NCBI GenBank assembly: GCA_963970005.1
Contig: CAXAMN010028950.1
Location: 452,738 to 516,737 of the forward strand
Length of the DNA stretch: 64,000 nucleotides
Origin: Durusdinium trenchii
Lineage: Eukaryota; Sar; Dinophyceae; Suessiales; Symbiodiniaceae
Direction of reading: 5' to 3'
In this document: in pieces, positions 34,901-47,502 of the stretch
Numbering within the stretch: the first letter of the stretch is position 1
Layout: each line of letters starts with the position of its first letter
Program-made: the position numbers and the translations under genes
Notes under the pieces: generated by a model
Told to the model about the DNA's origin: nothing
The model's input: only the letters and a program-made list of their open reading frames with translations
Databases searched by the model: none

Positions 34901-37900
34901 ACCATAGTGACATCGTGGAGCTACTTCTGTCCTGGCATGCAAACCTTGAACAAAGGACTGCAGGAGGTGCCTCGCCTGTCTACATTGCTGCTCAAAAGGG
35001 GTGCGATGACTCGCTTACATTGCTCCTCAAAGCGGAAGCCAATCCCAACGTAGCAGCCAATGACGGAGCGACACCACTCCTGATCGCGTCGCAGAATGGA
35101 CACCAGAGCTCCGCCGGCATCCTTTTGTCCTCTAGAGCTCTCGTCAACAAACCGATGTCCACTTTTGCAACTCCTCTTTTCGTCTCGGCTCAAAATGGTC
35201 ATTTGGGCGTGGCCAAGGTGTTGGTTGAATGGGCAGCCGATGTGCAGCTCTCTTTACAGAATGGGACGAGCCCTGCCTACGTCGCGGCCCAAAATGGACA
35301 CAAAGCCATGATCAAGTTTTTGTGTGAGAAGAAAGCCGACATTGAAGCAACGGGTGCTGGTGGCGCAACGGCTTTCTTCATTGCTGCGCAAAATGGCCGC
35401 CTAGGAGTCTTGCAGTTTCTCCTAGAGATTATCAAGCTGAGGCAGGCCAAGTGTGTATTTGACTCGGTATTTGCCACAACTCTCACATCAGTCCGGACGA
35501 GTCTCTCACATCAGTCGTTGTACGAGTGCTTCCTTAAGTTCTTTTGCTTTCTTCTTGCAGCATTCGCTTAATGGAATGCATGTGTCCCTCATGTTTGTGG
35601 AACACCCCCTCGGCGATACTGGGGCAACGACGCGTCTGTGTTGACGCATGAGCTTCGCCCTCCACGCGACCGGAGGACCTCGCCGCGACAGATCATGGCA
35701 GAGGTTTGGCGGCGGGGGGAGGGGAGCGGCAAATGCATATAGTAGAAAGTGCAGATTCTGCTTTTGGGGCGCGAATGCTTACTTGGACACTTGAGAGCTC
35801 CAACTTCTCTTCTGTCGCATGCCAGAGCTCTCTTTTGGAGAAATGCGTGAGCGAAAACGTGTGAAGGTCTCGCACCAGAGCTTGGAGATCCACCGAACAT
35901 AGGCATTCTCAGATCTGAGATCCAGCAGTTCAGTGAGAGTTTGATCTCGAGACCTGTAGGGCTTCTTGGGTGATGCGGAGGGATGTGCTGCTTGAGCACT
36001 GTTGGAAGGCACAGCCCGAGTCTTTGAGTGTCCATGAGGCAGGCACTGCTTCAAAACAAGTTCAGACAACGAACACCTCTCACGGCCCTTGCCTGTCACA
36101 CAGCTACAAGCTTGTCACAACCCCTTGCCTGAACGTTGCTTCCAAAAGGTGGTTTGCTCGAAAGGCGTCGTTTGTTATTGCTGTCGTCGTCTGTGTCATT
36201 CCCGGTCCCCCACCAAAACCAAGACCCTTCGCCCTGGACCCGCCGTCGGAGCGACGCACCCAGTGCGGTGTGGACACCTTCAATGGCTTCGTTGGATGAA
36301 GCGTGCTGCCTCCAAGTCCTATTTTTGCGGCAGGCAACGCAAAATATATAAGTCTTTTGGGCACCAAGCTCCAAAGAATCCCCAACACCCGTTGAACAAG
36401 ATTTTTGCACGTCACGCCTACGGATGAAGGCCTGCACATTCAATAAGAAAATAGGCCGAAGACGAACGGAAGAAACGAACGGGGACTGGTTTATCTCAAT
36501 TCCGCGGTTTCGACTTCAAGGACAGAAAGCACGTTTGCAAACTTCAACTTGCTGTTTCTTTGAGCTATTGAGGCATTAGGTTGGGTTGGGACATGTTTTC
36601 TGTTCTCTCCTGTCAGGCCTGCAGCTCTTTTGGGGCAGCTGGACGTGAAGACCAATGATAAATCTACGCCCCTGCTCGTGTCATCCCAGAATGGCCACAT
36701 GGATGTGGTGCTGTTCTTGACGCAGGACGCTTGCAGACCAGAAAGATATGTCCAGAATCAGCTACACTTCTCCGACGAACCACATGGAAATGGGGGGGTC
36801 CCCCGCCTTTGGGACGCCTACTTTCCTTTTATAAACAGGGGGGGTTTGGCCCACTTGTGCGAGTGTAACGCTACAGCGTTTTGGCTTCGTTTTCCTGATT
36901 CTGCTGGGAGAAGATCGATCGATCTGGGCGGAGAAAGTGGTCGACGAGTTGGTGCAGCGGCGAAGTTTCCCATGTCTGCCACCCACATGAATGCAATCTC
37001 CTGTGACTGTGTTTTTGAGCTATTTTTTGCAAGTGTATGGTACAACTAAGTGTTATCACGTGTGTGTAACACTGTGCGGCCACATTTGGTTTGTCAAAGG
37101 ATGCATTTGCTAAGGACTTGTTTCTGTTTATGCGATGCATCACACAGCAGCGGCATGTTGCATTTCGGAACGCCACATCGCATGAAACAGGGTGCATCAT
37201 GAGCATGCGTTCCTTCCACATTTGGTAAACATGTAACATGCATGAGTGATAGATTGGAATGTGTAGGATACTTTTGGTTAAACCCAATGGATGTTTGCCC
37301 GAAGGAATTCCAAGTGCTTCCTGTGGCCGACATGGCGCAGGCGCATGACGGCGGTTCGTTTTGATGGACTCGGTCAAAGCTAACTCGGATGTTTGATCCA
37401 AAACCTTGCAAACATCTGGTTTTGAATCCATAAATGTGTTGAATATATTTAACAGGACAGCCCTCCAAATAGCAGTTATCCTTGAAATACATACGCGTGA
37501 CATCCAGAAGAAGAGAGTACAATCCAGGTGGTTGATGTTTGTGATTGGGTGAAGGTCATCAACCACCAGAAAGAAGGCGGTGCTTCAGCTTTGTATTTGG
37601 CATCGCAAAATGGCCATGCCAGTGTGGTGATCCATCTCTTGACACTCCGTGCCAGCCTCTTGGGCGGAACCGGCTGAGCAGAGCCTGCGGGTCGAAGGCA
37701 CCCCTGAAGCGCCGGCTGAAGAATTTCCATGGAGAAATGCGATCGTCATGTTCCACCTTTTTTCATCTGCAGTTGTTTCTGTGTTTTTTTAAGCGTCATG
37801 CGCCATGTTTGCGTGCACGATGCTAGTACCAAAGCCGCAAGAGTTTCTGGAAAGCTACCGAATACTCCAGGGGCAATTATTCAAGTACTTTTGAGGAAGC

Positions 37901-39749
37901 AAATAACAAGCAGTCTTCCTTCAGTTGGTTGATTTTTGGAACGGATGAATCATGTTCTGGTCCAAGGAGTGGATCAGGGCTTGACGGGGACATTGGAGAC
38001 TCCCTTGTTCATTGCTTGCCAAGGCAGGTCCGATTTCTCCTATCGATCCCGGTTGGGAGAAAAGAACCCGTGGGTGGATGATAAATGATACATGATACCC
38101 GCTTGGAAGAGAAAACCCTTTCTTCGATGATACCATCGGGTTTGGACGTTATTTTTTCTAGGGCAGGGCCAGGTAGAACCAGGGCAGAGGGTAGTCTTCG
38201 CTCGTGCAGCTTGGAGCGTGGGTAACTAGTAACATGTCAAGTCCCATCGCATCCAAGCTCTGGAGCTGTTCATGACTAGTTTTGCTCCTTGAGTCCAGAT
38301 GTATATGACTATGCTTTTCATGACTCGTTTGGGTTGGACGACAGCGATATCCAAGTCCAACAGAAGTCCCGATATATCCCATGCATTGGCCGGTTGGGTG
38401 CGCCGAAGTCCAGGCGGCCATGAAGCGATTGTGACTGAGCTCCTCCAAAACGATTCTGATGCTAACCAGCTCAAGCACGACCAGACAAGTCCCTTGTACA
38501 TTGCGTGCCAAAACGGTCACTCCCGCTTGGTACCTCATTTGCTTGAACAAGGCGCTTCTGTCAACCATCAGAACCAGAATGGAGCTACGCCCTTGTTCAT
38601 CGCCTGCCAGAGTTTTGGTTTGGAACTGTTGAATTCTTTTTGAGCAGTGGTTTGTAGGCTGACCTGACCGATGGCTTAAGAATTGCCAAGCGGTTTCGGA
38701 AAAAAGGAATGCGACACAAACTCAGGAAGGGGCACAATGGCATTGTGAGGAAGTTACTGGAGAAGCGTGCAGATCCCGAGCTAGCCCTTGCAAGTCATGC
38801 GACCCCGCTCTACATCGCATCATCTAAAGGGCATTTGGGCATCGTGAGGGAGCTCCTGGCGATCCGTGCAAACGCCAATACAACGCCCCGACACGAGACG
38901 ACTCCGCTTTCAGTTTCAGTGCAGAACAAGCATGCTGAGGCTCAAACACCGACAGCTTGTTTACGCAAGACGGCATAGACTGCCAAAATAGGAATCATGT
39001 TTCGTGCCCCTTTCCCACGCATACACACAGCCTCACTATAGCAAGCTATAAGATGATAACGCATCAAATAAAAGCATTCGGTGACGCGATCGTGCTTACT
39101 CCTTGCGCCAAAACTCCTGCCACCTTTCTTGGCAGGTGGCTACATGTCTACTTGGAGCGACAGTGAACATCAACAAGGGTGAGATTAAAGGAGGCCTGAC
39201 AGCTCTTCATTTTGCCATCATCGGTCAGGAGTGGGAGATCGCCTCCGCTTTGATCGCCCATGGTGCCAATCCCGAGCAGAAGGACAGGGTCAAACAGAGC
39301 TGCCTCGGGGCTTTTTAAGGTAACGAAGCATCTTGAATTTCAAGATAGGTCTGACACAATAAGAAGCAGTTTGCCCATTGTGTCATATAGTTATACTAGT
39401 ATAGTTACTAAAGGTGCATCTTCTATCTTCTATCATTTTCTATTGTTTCATATGCATTTTACTTCTATTCATCACATAATTCCATGCAGTGCCCTTGCAG
39501 TCATTGTAGTGTCATGGTACACGTGACCAATAGGGGTCGCCCGCAGCCATGATCAAGCATGTACATGTGTTTGTGTTTGTTTCGTTCTTTTTCATGATGC
39601 AATTGGATCAAGATGTGTGCGCGAATTCTGCTGTAAACATGTGTGCGCCTGTGTTTCAGGATAAGCACGGCCGTGACAGCTGGAAGCTTGCAGAAGGAGT
39701 GCCTGAAGGACTTCTGAAGCTTCGCGGCATCCAAATGACCCGCGGATGA
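31980..39749 (+). CDS. Ankyrin-repeat protein with embedded ubiquitin-like module
   Basis: Twelve exons join in phase: 31980-32918, 33034-33157, 33369-33502, 34455-34790, 34896-35435, 36617-36728, 37555-37663, 37967-38023, 38414-38609, 38726-38933, 39136-39282 and 39660-39749 (TGA 39747-39749). They give about 996 residues once one extra C in exon 4 is discounted. Donors are GC at eight introns and GA at three; none is GT. Exon 1 carries an ankyrin pair (DINWADVHGRTALHQHAA). Exons 1-2 then encode a segment like a beta-grasp ubiquitin-like fold: FSGDEMALPISEV, LRIMDGVSGH, then SWEALGKPKRVTIA. Exons 3-12 are 33-residue ankyrin repeats such as NATPAYVAAQNGHLDVVGFL and TSPLYIACQNGHSRLV, ending with KDKHGRDSWKLAEG. 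Splices cut repeats at the AAQ/ACQ-NGH step, which restores ideal repeats and supports the joins. Ankyrin stacks bind proteins; the partner is unknown. The 5' end is missing. Confidence 0.88.
34669..34675 (+). other. Frame-breaking C7 run in ankyrin exon 4
   Basis: The repeat signature GATPLFIAS would need six Cs here, but seven are present. The plus frame shifts, from DGATPPVHS in one frame to PPLFIASQMGHYG in the next. Removing one C also restores the splice phase at 34790. It is either a consensus error or a real disabling insertion. Confidence 0.85.
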
Positions 39750-40534
39750 TCCAGTCAATCAGTTTCAGGTGATTCAGTGACGACCTTTTTTGATGGTCGC
39801 CACCACTATAGTACTCGCTCTAATTCGCTTTTTGAGGGCCTGAGTCAGGCTCCCAAGAAGATGTTTTCTCTGCTGAGCTTGGCTTCCCGGGGGGCTGCTT
39901 GTCTGAACACAAAGTGGCACCACCTCTCGGATCGTGGGAAGCAATTTCTCCTGTATGTTGCGGAGGCTCATTGACGTTCTGTACGCACCAATTGGATAGT
40001 TCTACTTTTATGCATGATACGTTACATGGAAGAGTTCGGTTGCACAGCCAATTTCTCTTGGTGTGTACTATCGATGGCATCCGGCGACAGCAAGCTGGTG
40101 TCTCACTCCAGATTGCAAAAGATTGTACCTCGGCACTGCGCCGAGACTGTTGTTTTCTTTTCAGCTGAGAGTGGCCGACTACCCATTCAGGATTCAGGAA
40201 TCGCCTAAATCGAATGTTTCCATACGGATGTGTTGGGTTAAGCTCAGACATGAGGTTCTTTGGAACTCCAGGCCAGCATGCTTAGCCGACAGTCGCGCGG
40301 ATCAGCCCGCGTGGCATTCACATGCATTCACCCGGGCCAAGACGGCGATGGCCGTTGCTTTTGGTATGGATTCATGTGCCATGCATCAAAGCATGTATAC
40401 GTACCGGCATGTTTTTTCAAGGTACATCGGAAAAACAACTGAAGTGATCTTTTTTGTTCCTCCATCTGGTTTTTCTCTTCAAAAGCCTTTTTCCTCACGT
40501 CACTTGGTTTTGCTCGCCACCTGGGGACCGCCAG
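39750..40534. other. Intergenic spacer after the ankyrin gene
   Basis: No convincing exon. Open stretches at 39777-40250 on both strands have no recognisable protein character. Confidence 0.4.
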
Positions 40535-43500
40535 GTGGCCGCGCACTTGAACCTGGCCTCCTGCCATTTGGAGTCCGAGGCCGCTGATTTAGGACCCGGA
40601 AGCACGTCGGACGCGAAGAAGAGGCGCACGGACCCGACCTCGGGTCACATGGCGCCTCTTTGTGTGACCGCAGAAGTGCCGCAGAAGTGTCGTGAAGCCG
40701 TTCTTCTGGAGAAATCAAGTGAACTCTGCCCACCCAAATGGAACCAATCAACATCCATCAACCCTAAGTTTCTGTGATCAGTGCTTCGGTTGAGCAGCAT
40801 GGCATCCCCGAAAGATTAATGTCAAAATATGCCGAAGATGGATCCGCTTAGAGTCGACGGTGGCTGTTCTAGCACCTAAAGGGTCCATGGCACAGCTCAC
40901 AACCACGATAAGTTGACAATAGTCAAACGTGATACTGGATGAAGGATATTGATATATATAAAAGCAAATTAGCCCTCAAAATAGCAGAGCCCCCTGAAGG
41001 CACTCCATATTGACAAAAGTACGCCGCCAGGCCTGCAAACCTGATCAAACCTGTTTTGATTCTGCAACTTCCAGCCAACCTGCTTCTGGAACATCTCCAA
41101 GCTCAACCGAATCATTCTTGCAGACTAAGATCTTCCACAACTCAATACCTAGCGCTCGGACCGACTTTCCGTCTACCACCCATCTTCGGTCAAAAAATAG
41201 CAATGCGAATCAACCACAATAGAGAGAAGCAGGCACATATCGAAGTGGATCTGGAGCAACCCGGACAATCCAAAAAGAATTTAATATAGCGAAAAGTGTG
41301 CACATTCTTGAGAGTTGACCCATGAACTTGAGGACTCTCAGTTGTTTGAAGCCGCCGTCCAGCGCGTCGTACGCCGTGTTGGCATCTTCTCGTTTGGCGA
41401 GGCACCTGAGGCAGCTCTCAAGCATGCCTCCACTGCTGCAGCTGGGCGAAAAATTCAGAGCGACCAGATGGGACTTCTGGGTTGACCAGTATTAATTCAA
41501 TTCATATTATATATATATATTATATAATTCATGCATTTAATCACTTAATTCCTTGTTCATCAATATAGGTACCGTGCATGGAGAAACGAAGTCCAATGGA
41601 ACCATTTCCTCACGGAATGCAAGATTGATCGATGAAGAGGTAGGTCACAGGATCTGGCAGAACAAGGGCAAGTCGCTACGAACGGAGCAAGGACGCTACG
41701 CAGGTAGCTCCTGGCATCGCTACTATAGTAACAAGGGCATCGCGTCGTCGTCGTCGTAGTCGTCGTAGTCGTAGTCGTCGTAGTCGTAGTAGTAGTAGTA
41801 GTCGTCGTAGTCGTAGTACTTGTAGTAGTAGTAGTAGTAAGGGAGACGTTACTAGGAGCAAGAAGCTACTAGGGGATCCTGGCATCGCTACTAGGAGCAA
41901 GGACGCTACGAACGGGGCTCCTGGCCTTACTACTAGGAGCAAGGACGCTACTAGGGCAACGCTACACAGTTTGTTGCATCGTTGGATCTCCTTTCCCGCC
42001 GATCGTTGAAAAGCTGCTGGGCATCCAAGGCGCAGCTCAGTGGTCAGGTACTTACCAGGTGTGGCTGGGATGGGATTTGCTGACATGACCGCTGACTGGT
42101 GGCTTATATATTTAACGATCCCGTTGGCCCGTGGTTGATTTGTCGTTTGATCGTTTAATGTGTGGTCATGTGGTCCGTGACTTTTAGGGACCCCAAAATG
42201 TGCTTTGGCCGGTGTTTGATAAGTTGCATTTTACAACCAGCCTTGCTTTAGTTTCATGTGTTTTCCCCACCAAGATGTGCCACCGCCCAGCTAATCAAAG
42301 CATCAATAAACCAACACATGATGTACTTTCTTGGGATTCTCTCACGCTCAGTTGGCAACAACTCCAATGCTATGTGCAAAAAAACACGGAACATGTCGTT
42401 CCTGAATCTGACGACTTCATCTTTCCGCCTTTTCCTCGCATGTGGCGAGGAGTCCGGAGACCAGCCTTGAAGCACCGTCAGGAGCTGCGCGATCGGGAGC
42501 TACCAGTGACCCCGGTCCAAGGATTCACATCGGTTTGGGTTCGAAGGAATCGATCGGAAGTGTGGTTAGGCCATTATCCACCTCACGTTGGGTCAAGAAT
42601 CACACAAATCGACTGGGTGGGCAACAGGCAGCGGGTTACCATAGTGTCTTATGTTGAAGACTAGCATTGCAGCTATTTGCAGCTCGTACTCTAGTGCCGG
42701 CCTTGAGTAGATGTTCTTGATGTGTAAGCGGCTGGGAAAGAGCACCAGAATTGGACCTATGGACAATTTATTACTGCTATATGTTTCCAAGAGGTAGCAG
42801 ATCACCTGGATCGTTTTGTGGAATCTTTTTGGCAGCTCACTGCGAGTGAAGGGGCATCGAGCAAGCGGGCTGACTCAAGGCTCGAACCGGTCCCACACGA
42901 GACATCCCTTGACAGAACACATTCAGCAGTGAGGCAAGTTTGTAGGTTGAAAATGATCGAGCAAAAGCAGGCCAGGCATGTGCATATATATATATAGATA
43001 TATATGTGTGTGTACAGTAGTCATATAGATTTTGCTGGGAAGTTAGTGCTCAAAGTTGGGCCTTCATGAAAGACTGAAGGTCGACCATCGTCCACCGAAG
43101 AGGTTTCGCAGCAAAAACGGCCCGGCGAACCAGCCAGTGCTTCACCCAGAAGCTTCCGGAACCCCTAAGCTTCCTCAGAACCCACCGAGAACGACTTTGC
43201 CATGTTGGCCGTCTCCTTTCACAAGGCGCCGTGGTAAGACTTGCGTCGTCTTTCGCTCGAAGGCCGACTTCCGACTTTGCGAGCAGGCCGAACCACAACC
43301 GCGTTTTTGTTCAATTAAAAGGGGGGGAGTTGCCAGGCATTAAGTGTTTTGCCGTTCAGCGGGTGCGAAGACATGGGGAAGAGAGCGCACCAGCCGTTTG
43401 CACGTATTTTTGGAGCGACTGTCCTTCTTGGTCAGGTGGCTGAGGCGCAGGAAGCTCTGAAGGCGAGGTATTGTCCTGGTGAAGGCCGTGGGAATGTCCT

Positions 43501-46500
43501 CTATCACTCATGTCAAGCAAGGCGTGTAAATCCCAAAGCGAGGCACCTGACCATGATCCATTCCATCCACAATTGCGGATAGATCAAGAATAGTGCTTTT
43601 CAAGGAAGGGAAGGCATCCCGTAGGTCGGTGAGATTTTTTTTCCGCCCAAGGTTCATGCCATCAGTTTTGCACGTTTGGTGACGCGTCGAAAGTTTTGTT
43701 GGGATCTCAGACTTGGAACCCCCAACTCGGGCTGAGACCACAGTGTTGAAAACCAGTGGTACCAGGTACCATGATGTTTGGCTCTATTTTTGAAACCCTC
43801 GGTGTCTAACGGCACTTGGGCCACAAGATCCATCACGAGCAACGTTGAAGCGCATGAACTGCGGTCGCTAGATTCCGATGCCACTCGAGAATCCCTTTTG
43901 CGTTGCACCTCCCAGATAATAGAAGCACCCAGGCACATGATGGTTTCTACGATATGCTATGAGAGTACAGCCAGAGGCCAGGGTGGATAGATCCTGAAAA
44001 CAGTCCATCCCTACACCATCCTGGGTGGACTGCCAAGCCCACTGCTTAGGGATCTCTAGAGGGGACACCCAGACAGGATGATCCTGGCAATGCACACTCT
44101 TGCTTAATCAACACCCCTCCATGTGGATGGGCGGACTTGCGGGCTCGCTCCCACCATCCGATTGTAATACCTTTTCATATGAGTCAGCATTGCAATCCAC
44201 AAGTAATTTATCCAATTCTCCACCCATTCATGTATTTCAATATTCTCCACCTCCCTACTTATGTGCTTCCAGAAGGGGGTCCATACTATATCGCTATATA
44301 TGATATATAATGATATATGCATATGGTGTTTTGTTGGTCCCTTCCGATCCGAAGTTGCACACACCGGTCGTCCTGCCGGGCACAGAAACGACCAGAGCCC
44401 ACGAACGAGTCGGACCGGTGGTCTCGGTCGTCTCGCCAGGACTGGGGCAAGGCGGTCTTCGCACACACGCAAGCTCGAGAGGCAGGGGGGGGCAGACTAA
44501 GGCAAGGGCCCCCTGCTCGAAAAGACCGACCATTCGACGGATTTTCTTATGGCAGGTGTGAAATCCAAACAAGACCTGCAGTATGGGAATCAGGGAGGAA
44601 GGCCACGAAGACAACACCTGCAATCCCAAGAAACGCACTGTAGACAGTGGGATCTTCATGGAATGTCCTGCTCTTGGGTCCGGGTGTGGCAGGACTCTTT
44701 CATGGTCCGGGTGTAGCGAGCTAAGCTCTCCAGGCTTTGAGAATCGTAGAGGCCTTGAACGATGTTGTCATGGGGTACGATCGTTGATTCCGTCGATGCA
44801 GGTCGAACCGTCGCTGTGTGCTTGAGTGTGGCATATCTGACGGGATGAACCACCCATCATACGGCTTTGAAGCACCCCCTCGACCGTTCAAAGTCCAATT
44901 CTGCCGGTGGCAGCGGCCGGTGGCGCAGGTGGTACAGAGGAGTCTTGGGCCCGAGCACTCAGATGGAGTCATGGACAGGTAGCATGTGACCTAGACAAGC
45001 GACAAAGACTGAAGAAGACGCCACGCTTGAGGGAAGGAACCACACAACACGCAATGTATCGCGATATATATTAATATATTGTTTAGCTCTATGTATGTAT
45101 ATATTGTTTAAAGCTCTATATAAAGATTTATAAATGCACACATTGCAGTTGGTCCAATGAATGTTTGCTCTAACTGCATGCAACTGCTCGACATAGTTCA
45201 TTATCAGTATCAGACACTAGCCCAAATTCTACACCTTCCCCAAGTCAACTTTGTTTTGTTTTTTCAGCTGCCTTGAGATGAAGAAAGGAGGCTTCCCTCC
45301 CCTTCGCTCGTGCCGGGAGGCCAGCGCATCCGTTGGCACAATCCTTGGCAAAATGCCGACCTCAAGTGCCCGCGCGTACGGGAGCTGAGCTCGGAGACGT
45401 CTGCGGAGCCTGGGGTGGAATATGACTCTTCCCTAGGGCTCCACTTCCGTTTCGAAGGTGGTTGGGGTCGGTGGCAGGGGACCTAACCACCTTCTCAGCA
45501 TATGGTTGGAGCCCTAGGGCTTAGCTGTTGTGTGCTCAAGCGTCCACACCCGGTCCCCTCATCCCCTAGGAGTCTGCAGGGGTGAGGGGCAGTGGCCCGC
45601 TGAGTCTTACCGTTTTGCGGAGCTGTAGCCGGACAAGGGCCTTTTGGACCCCACCTGAGGCCAAGGGACCCAGAGAATAGTCAATTTCTTTGATCCATTT
45701 TGGGGATTGCTGGAGGTCAGCGCGGGCTTTGAGGTAAACTGATAGCAAACCAGCAGAACACATGCACTTACGAGGGTGAAAGACCAAAACAACACTTCCT
45801 TGTTCGATGTTCATGCTGGGGAGTAGACATGAGTAGACGGGACAGCTCACTTCCCACGTGACGACCGCTGTGAGTTTCAACTCCCAGGCCCTCACAGCCG
45901 TAGCAGGCGCGTCCGGTGTTCGGGTCAACACGGTGGGGGTCCTCAAGGACCTGGTCGTGTGTGAAGTTCCCATCGTTGACATGCATGATCGTTGTGATTG
46001 CCCCACCCTTCAAGACTCAAGACACGAAAACAGGAACCTCGGGAGCCACCGTGTCACCTATATTTTAAGATTTTGGCATGTTCTACTTCAGTTGGCCAAC
46101 CTGCTGTAGAAAACATACCTGGATCATCCTGGATCAATCTTCAAAGCGCCAAAAGGTTTGCCGTGCAACCGTTTCTCCAATGAAAAGAAATACCATTGTA
46201 TAGAGTGTCCCCAACCAAAATGCTGGTTGCAGGTATTTGCAGGTGCTCGGTGCGGTCATTCAAGATTGACGAGAAAAAACACACTGACACACACTAAAAT
46301 ATAAAACGAGAACGCTGCGCATTCGGGAAAAAGACTCCCGAAAGAGTTGGATGCCAGATACCCGTCCTTTTAGGCTGTCCTTGCTGGGAAAAAATGCACT
46401 TTGTCGTTGGAGGCATGTTGTGGCAGCAGGTCACCAACCAGTGGACCTTGGTTGATGAACGGAACATGAACAGAACATATAAAGGAGGGCCAGCGATCCA

Positions 46501-46714
46501 GGTCGGGGCTTCGTTTGGACAGCGTTCGGTCAATTGGTCTGAACAGGCGGTCGGACCTTTTGAAAGGTCCAAAAGCTCCTTGGGTTTCTTTGGGGGATAA
46601 ATGACTTCCACAAGTTGGACGCCACAATCACCTGCGCCTCCGCCAATTAACCGGCTCCGAGTGCTGCGGCCCGTCCGTCGACCGCGGCCGGAGCAGCGCA
46701 CTTGTCTTAGCTGA
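40535..46714 (+). CDS. Loosely resolved multi-exon gene, TPR-like start
   Basis: Candidate exons: 40535-40579 (VAAHLNLASCHLESE, like the TPR step of FKBP-type immunophilins; GC donor), 41342-41480 (LFEAAVQRVVRRVGIFSF, then PEAALKHASTAAAGRK), 41970-42047 (CCIVGSPFPPIVEKLLG), 42450-42514 (VRRPALKHRQELRDREL), 43080-about 43156 (DHRPPKRFRSKNG), 43436-about 43480 (VAEAQEALKARYCPG), 45278-45457 (PGGQRIRWHNPWQNADLK, SSETSAEPGVEYDSSLG), 45907-45951 (ASGVRVNTVGVLKDL) and a terminal exon from about 46615 to TGA 46712-46714 (PINRLRVLRPVRRPRPEQR). Exons 41342 through 42514 join in phase with GT donors. Other joins are unproven, and this may be more than one gene. Confidence 0.38.
41743..41840. repeat. 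GTC/GTA trinucleotide tract
   Basis: About 98 bases of GTC, GTA and AGT triplets in changing register, inside an intron. Confidence 0.9.
41841..41965. repeat. Degenerate tandem array of a dispersed repeat
   Basis: Units resembling CTACTAGGAGCAAGGACGCTA recur several times, with related AGCAAGAAGCTACTAGG and GCTCCTGG segments. Part of this family (GTAACAAGGGCATCGC at 41728) recurs exactly at 54943. Confidence 0.75.
44340..44500. other. GC-rich, multi-frame open block
   Basis: Three plus frames and two minus frames are open. One plus frame reads RWSSRRQDWGKAVF-like sequence without stops. It could be an exon or a GC-rich intron island. I make no gene call. Confidence 0.25.
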
Positions 46715-47502
46715 GCCTCGTGGGGGCTTGATGCCACTGGGCACCAAAATGGAGGGAGATGCGGTTGGAAGTTTCTCGTTTTGTTGATACACTTCGTGAA
46801 GGGCGGGTTGGAAAAGAGAAGGATTTGGATGGAATTGGACTGAATGCAATCATGTACTTCAAAGGCGTGTTGAATTGTAAACATGTTCTTTGCTTCTGAT
46901 GATGGGAGTGGTGCAGTGCTTACAACAAACGCAAGATAATCTGGAGAAGTTTGACAGTTTCATTGATCGTAGTTTTTTAGCTGAACAAAAATGCCTCGAG
47001 AGTGAGTCCTGTCATACCTTTACGGCCACTTTGAGCAAGCGAACCTGCAAACAAACCAAATGTACTAGTGATGGACAAACCGACAAATCTATTATTTTCC
47101 TTCGCCGCTGGTGATCACCATGGGAATTCTTCTCTCGTTTTTTACTCGGGATGTGTGCAACTGCACGGTGGTGGCCGCCACCATGGTGATCTATTTATGC
47201 ATCAAATGTTTTCTGCAGACCCTATAGGGCACTCTGTGTGTGTGTGCCTGCCTTTCATGCCAAGTTGGCTGGAGTTGTCATGTCGAATGTATCCAATAAC
47301 GGGAAGAGTTCAAGAACACCGTCAAAGTTTTCTCAACATCAAGCAACCTGTTACTTGGTCTTGTTGGTGAATTTAATATTTTTTCCAACAGTTTCTCACC
47401 TGTACCCGGCACTGCCGCCCGAGGCAAGTGGCTGGTCGCCAGTTTGCCCGGTCACTGACTCGGGGCCGTTGGGGCGTGGCCGCCTTCGCCAGAAGAAGCG
47501 CC
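46715..47502. other. Spacer upstream of the OAT gene
   Basis: No RNA gene or recognisable exon before 47400. The OAT reading frame stays open upstream of 47503 back to an acceptor-like CAACAG at about 47385-47390, and it reads RQFARSLTRGRWGVAAFARR, a basic amphipathic sequence of the kind found in mitochondrial presequences. It has no in-frame ATG, so an upstream exon probably supplies the start. Confidence 0.5.

Noticed and set aside
41676-42086. Minus-strand Leu/Arg-rich ORF of 136 codons
   Set aside because: Most of it is the translated GTC/GTA microsatellite.
45768-46013. Minus-strand ORF with natural-looking sequence (HVNDGNFTHDQVLEDPH)
   Set aside because: The plus frame over the same bases fits the phase of neighbouring exons, and no other gene lies on the minus strand. 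Kept in mind but not called.
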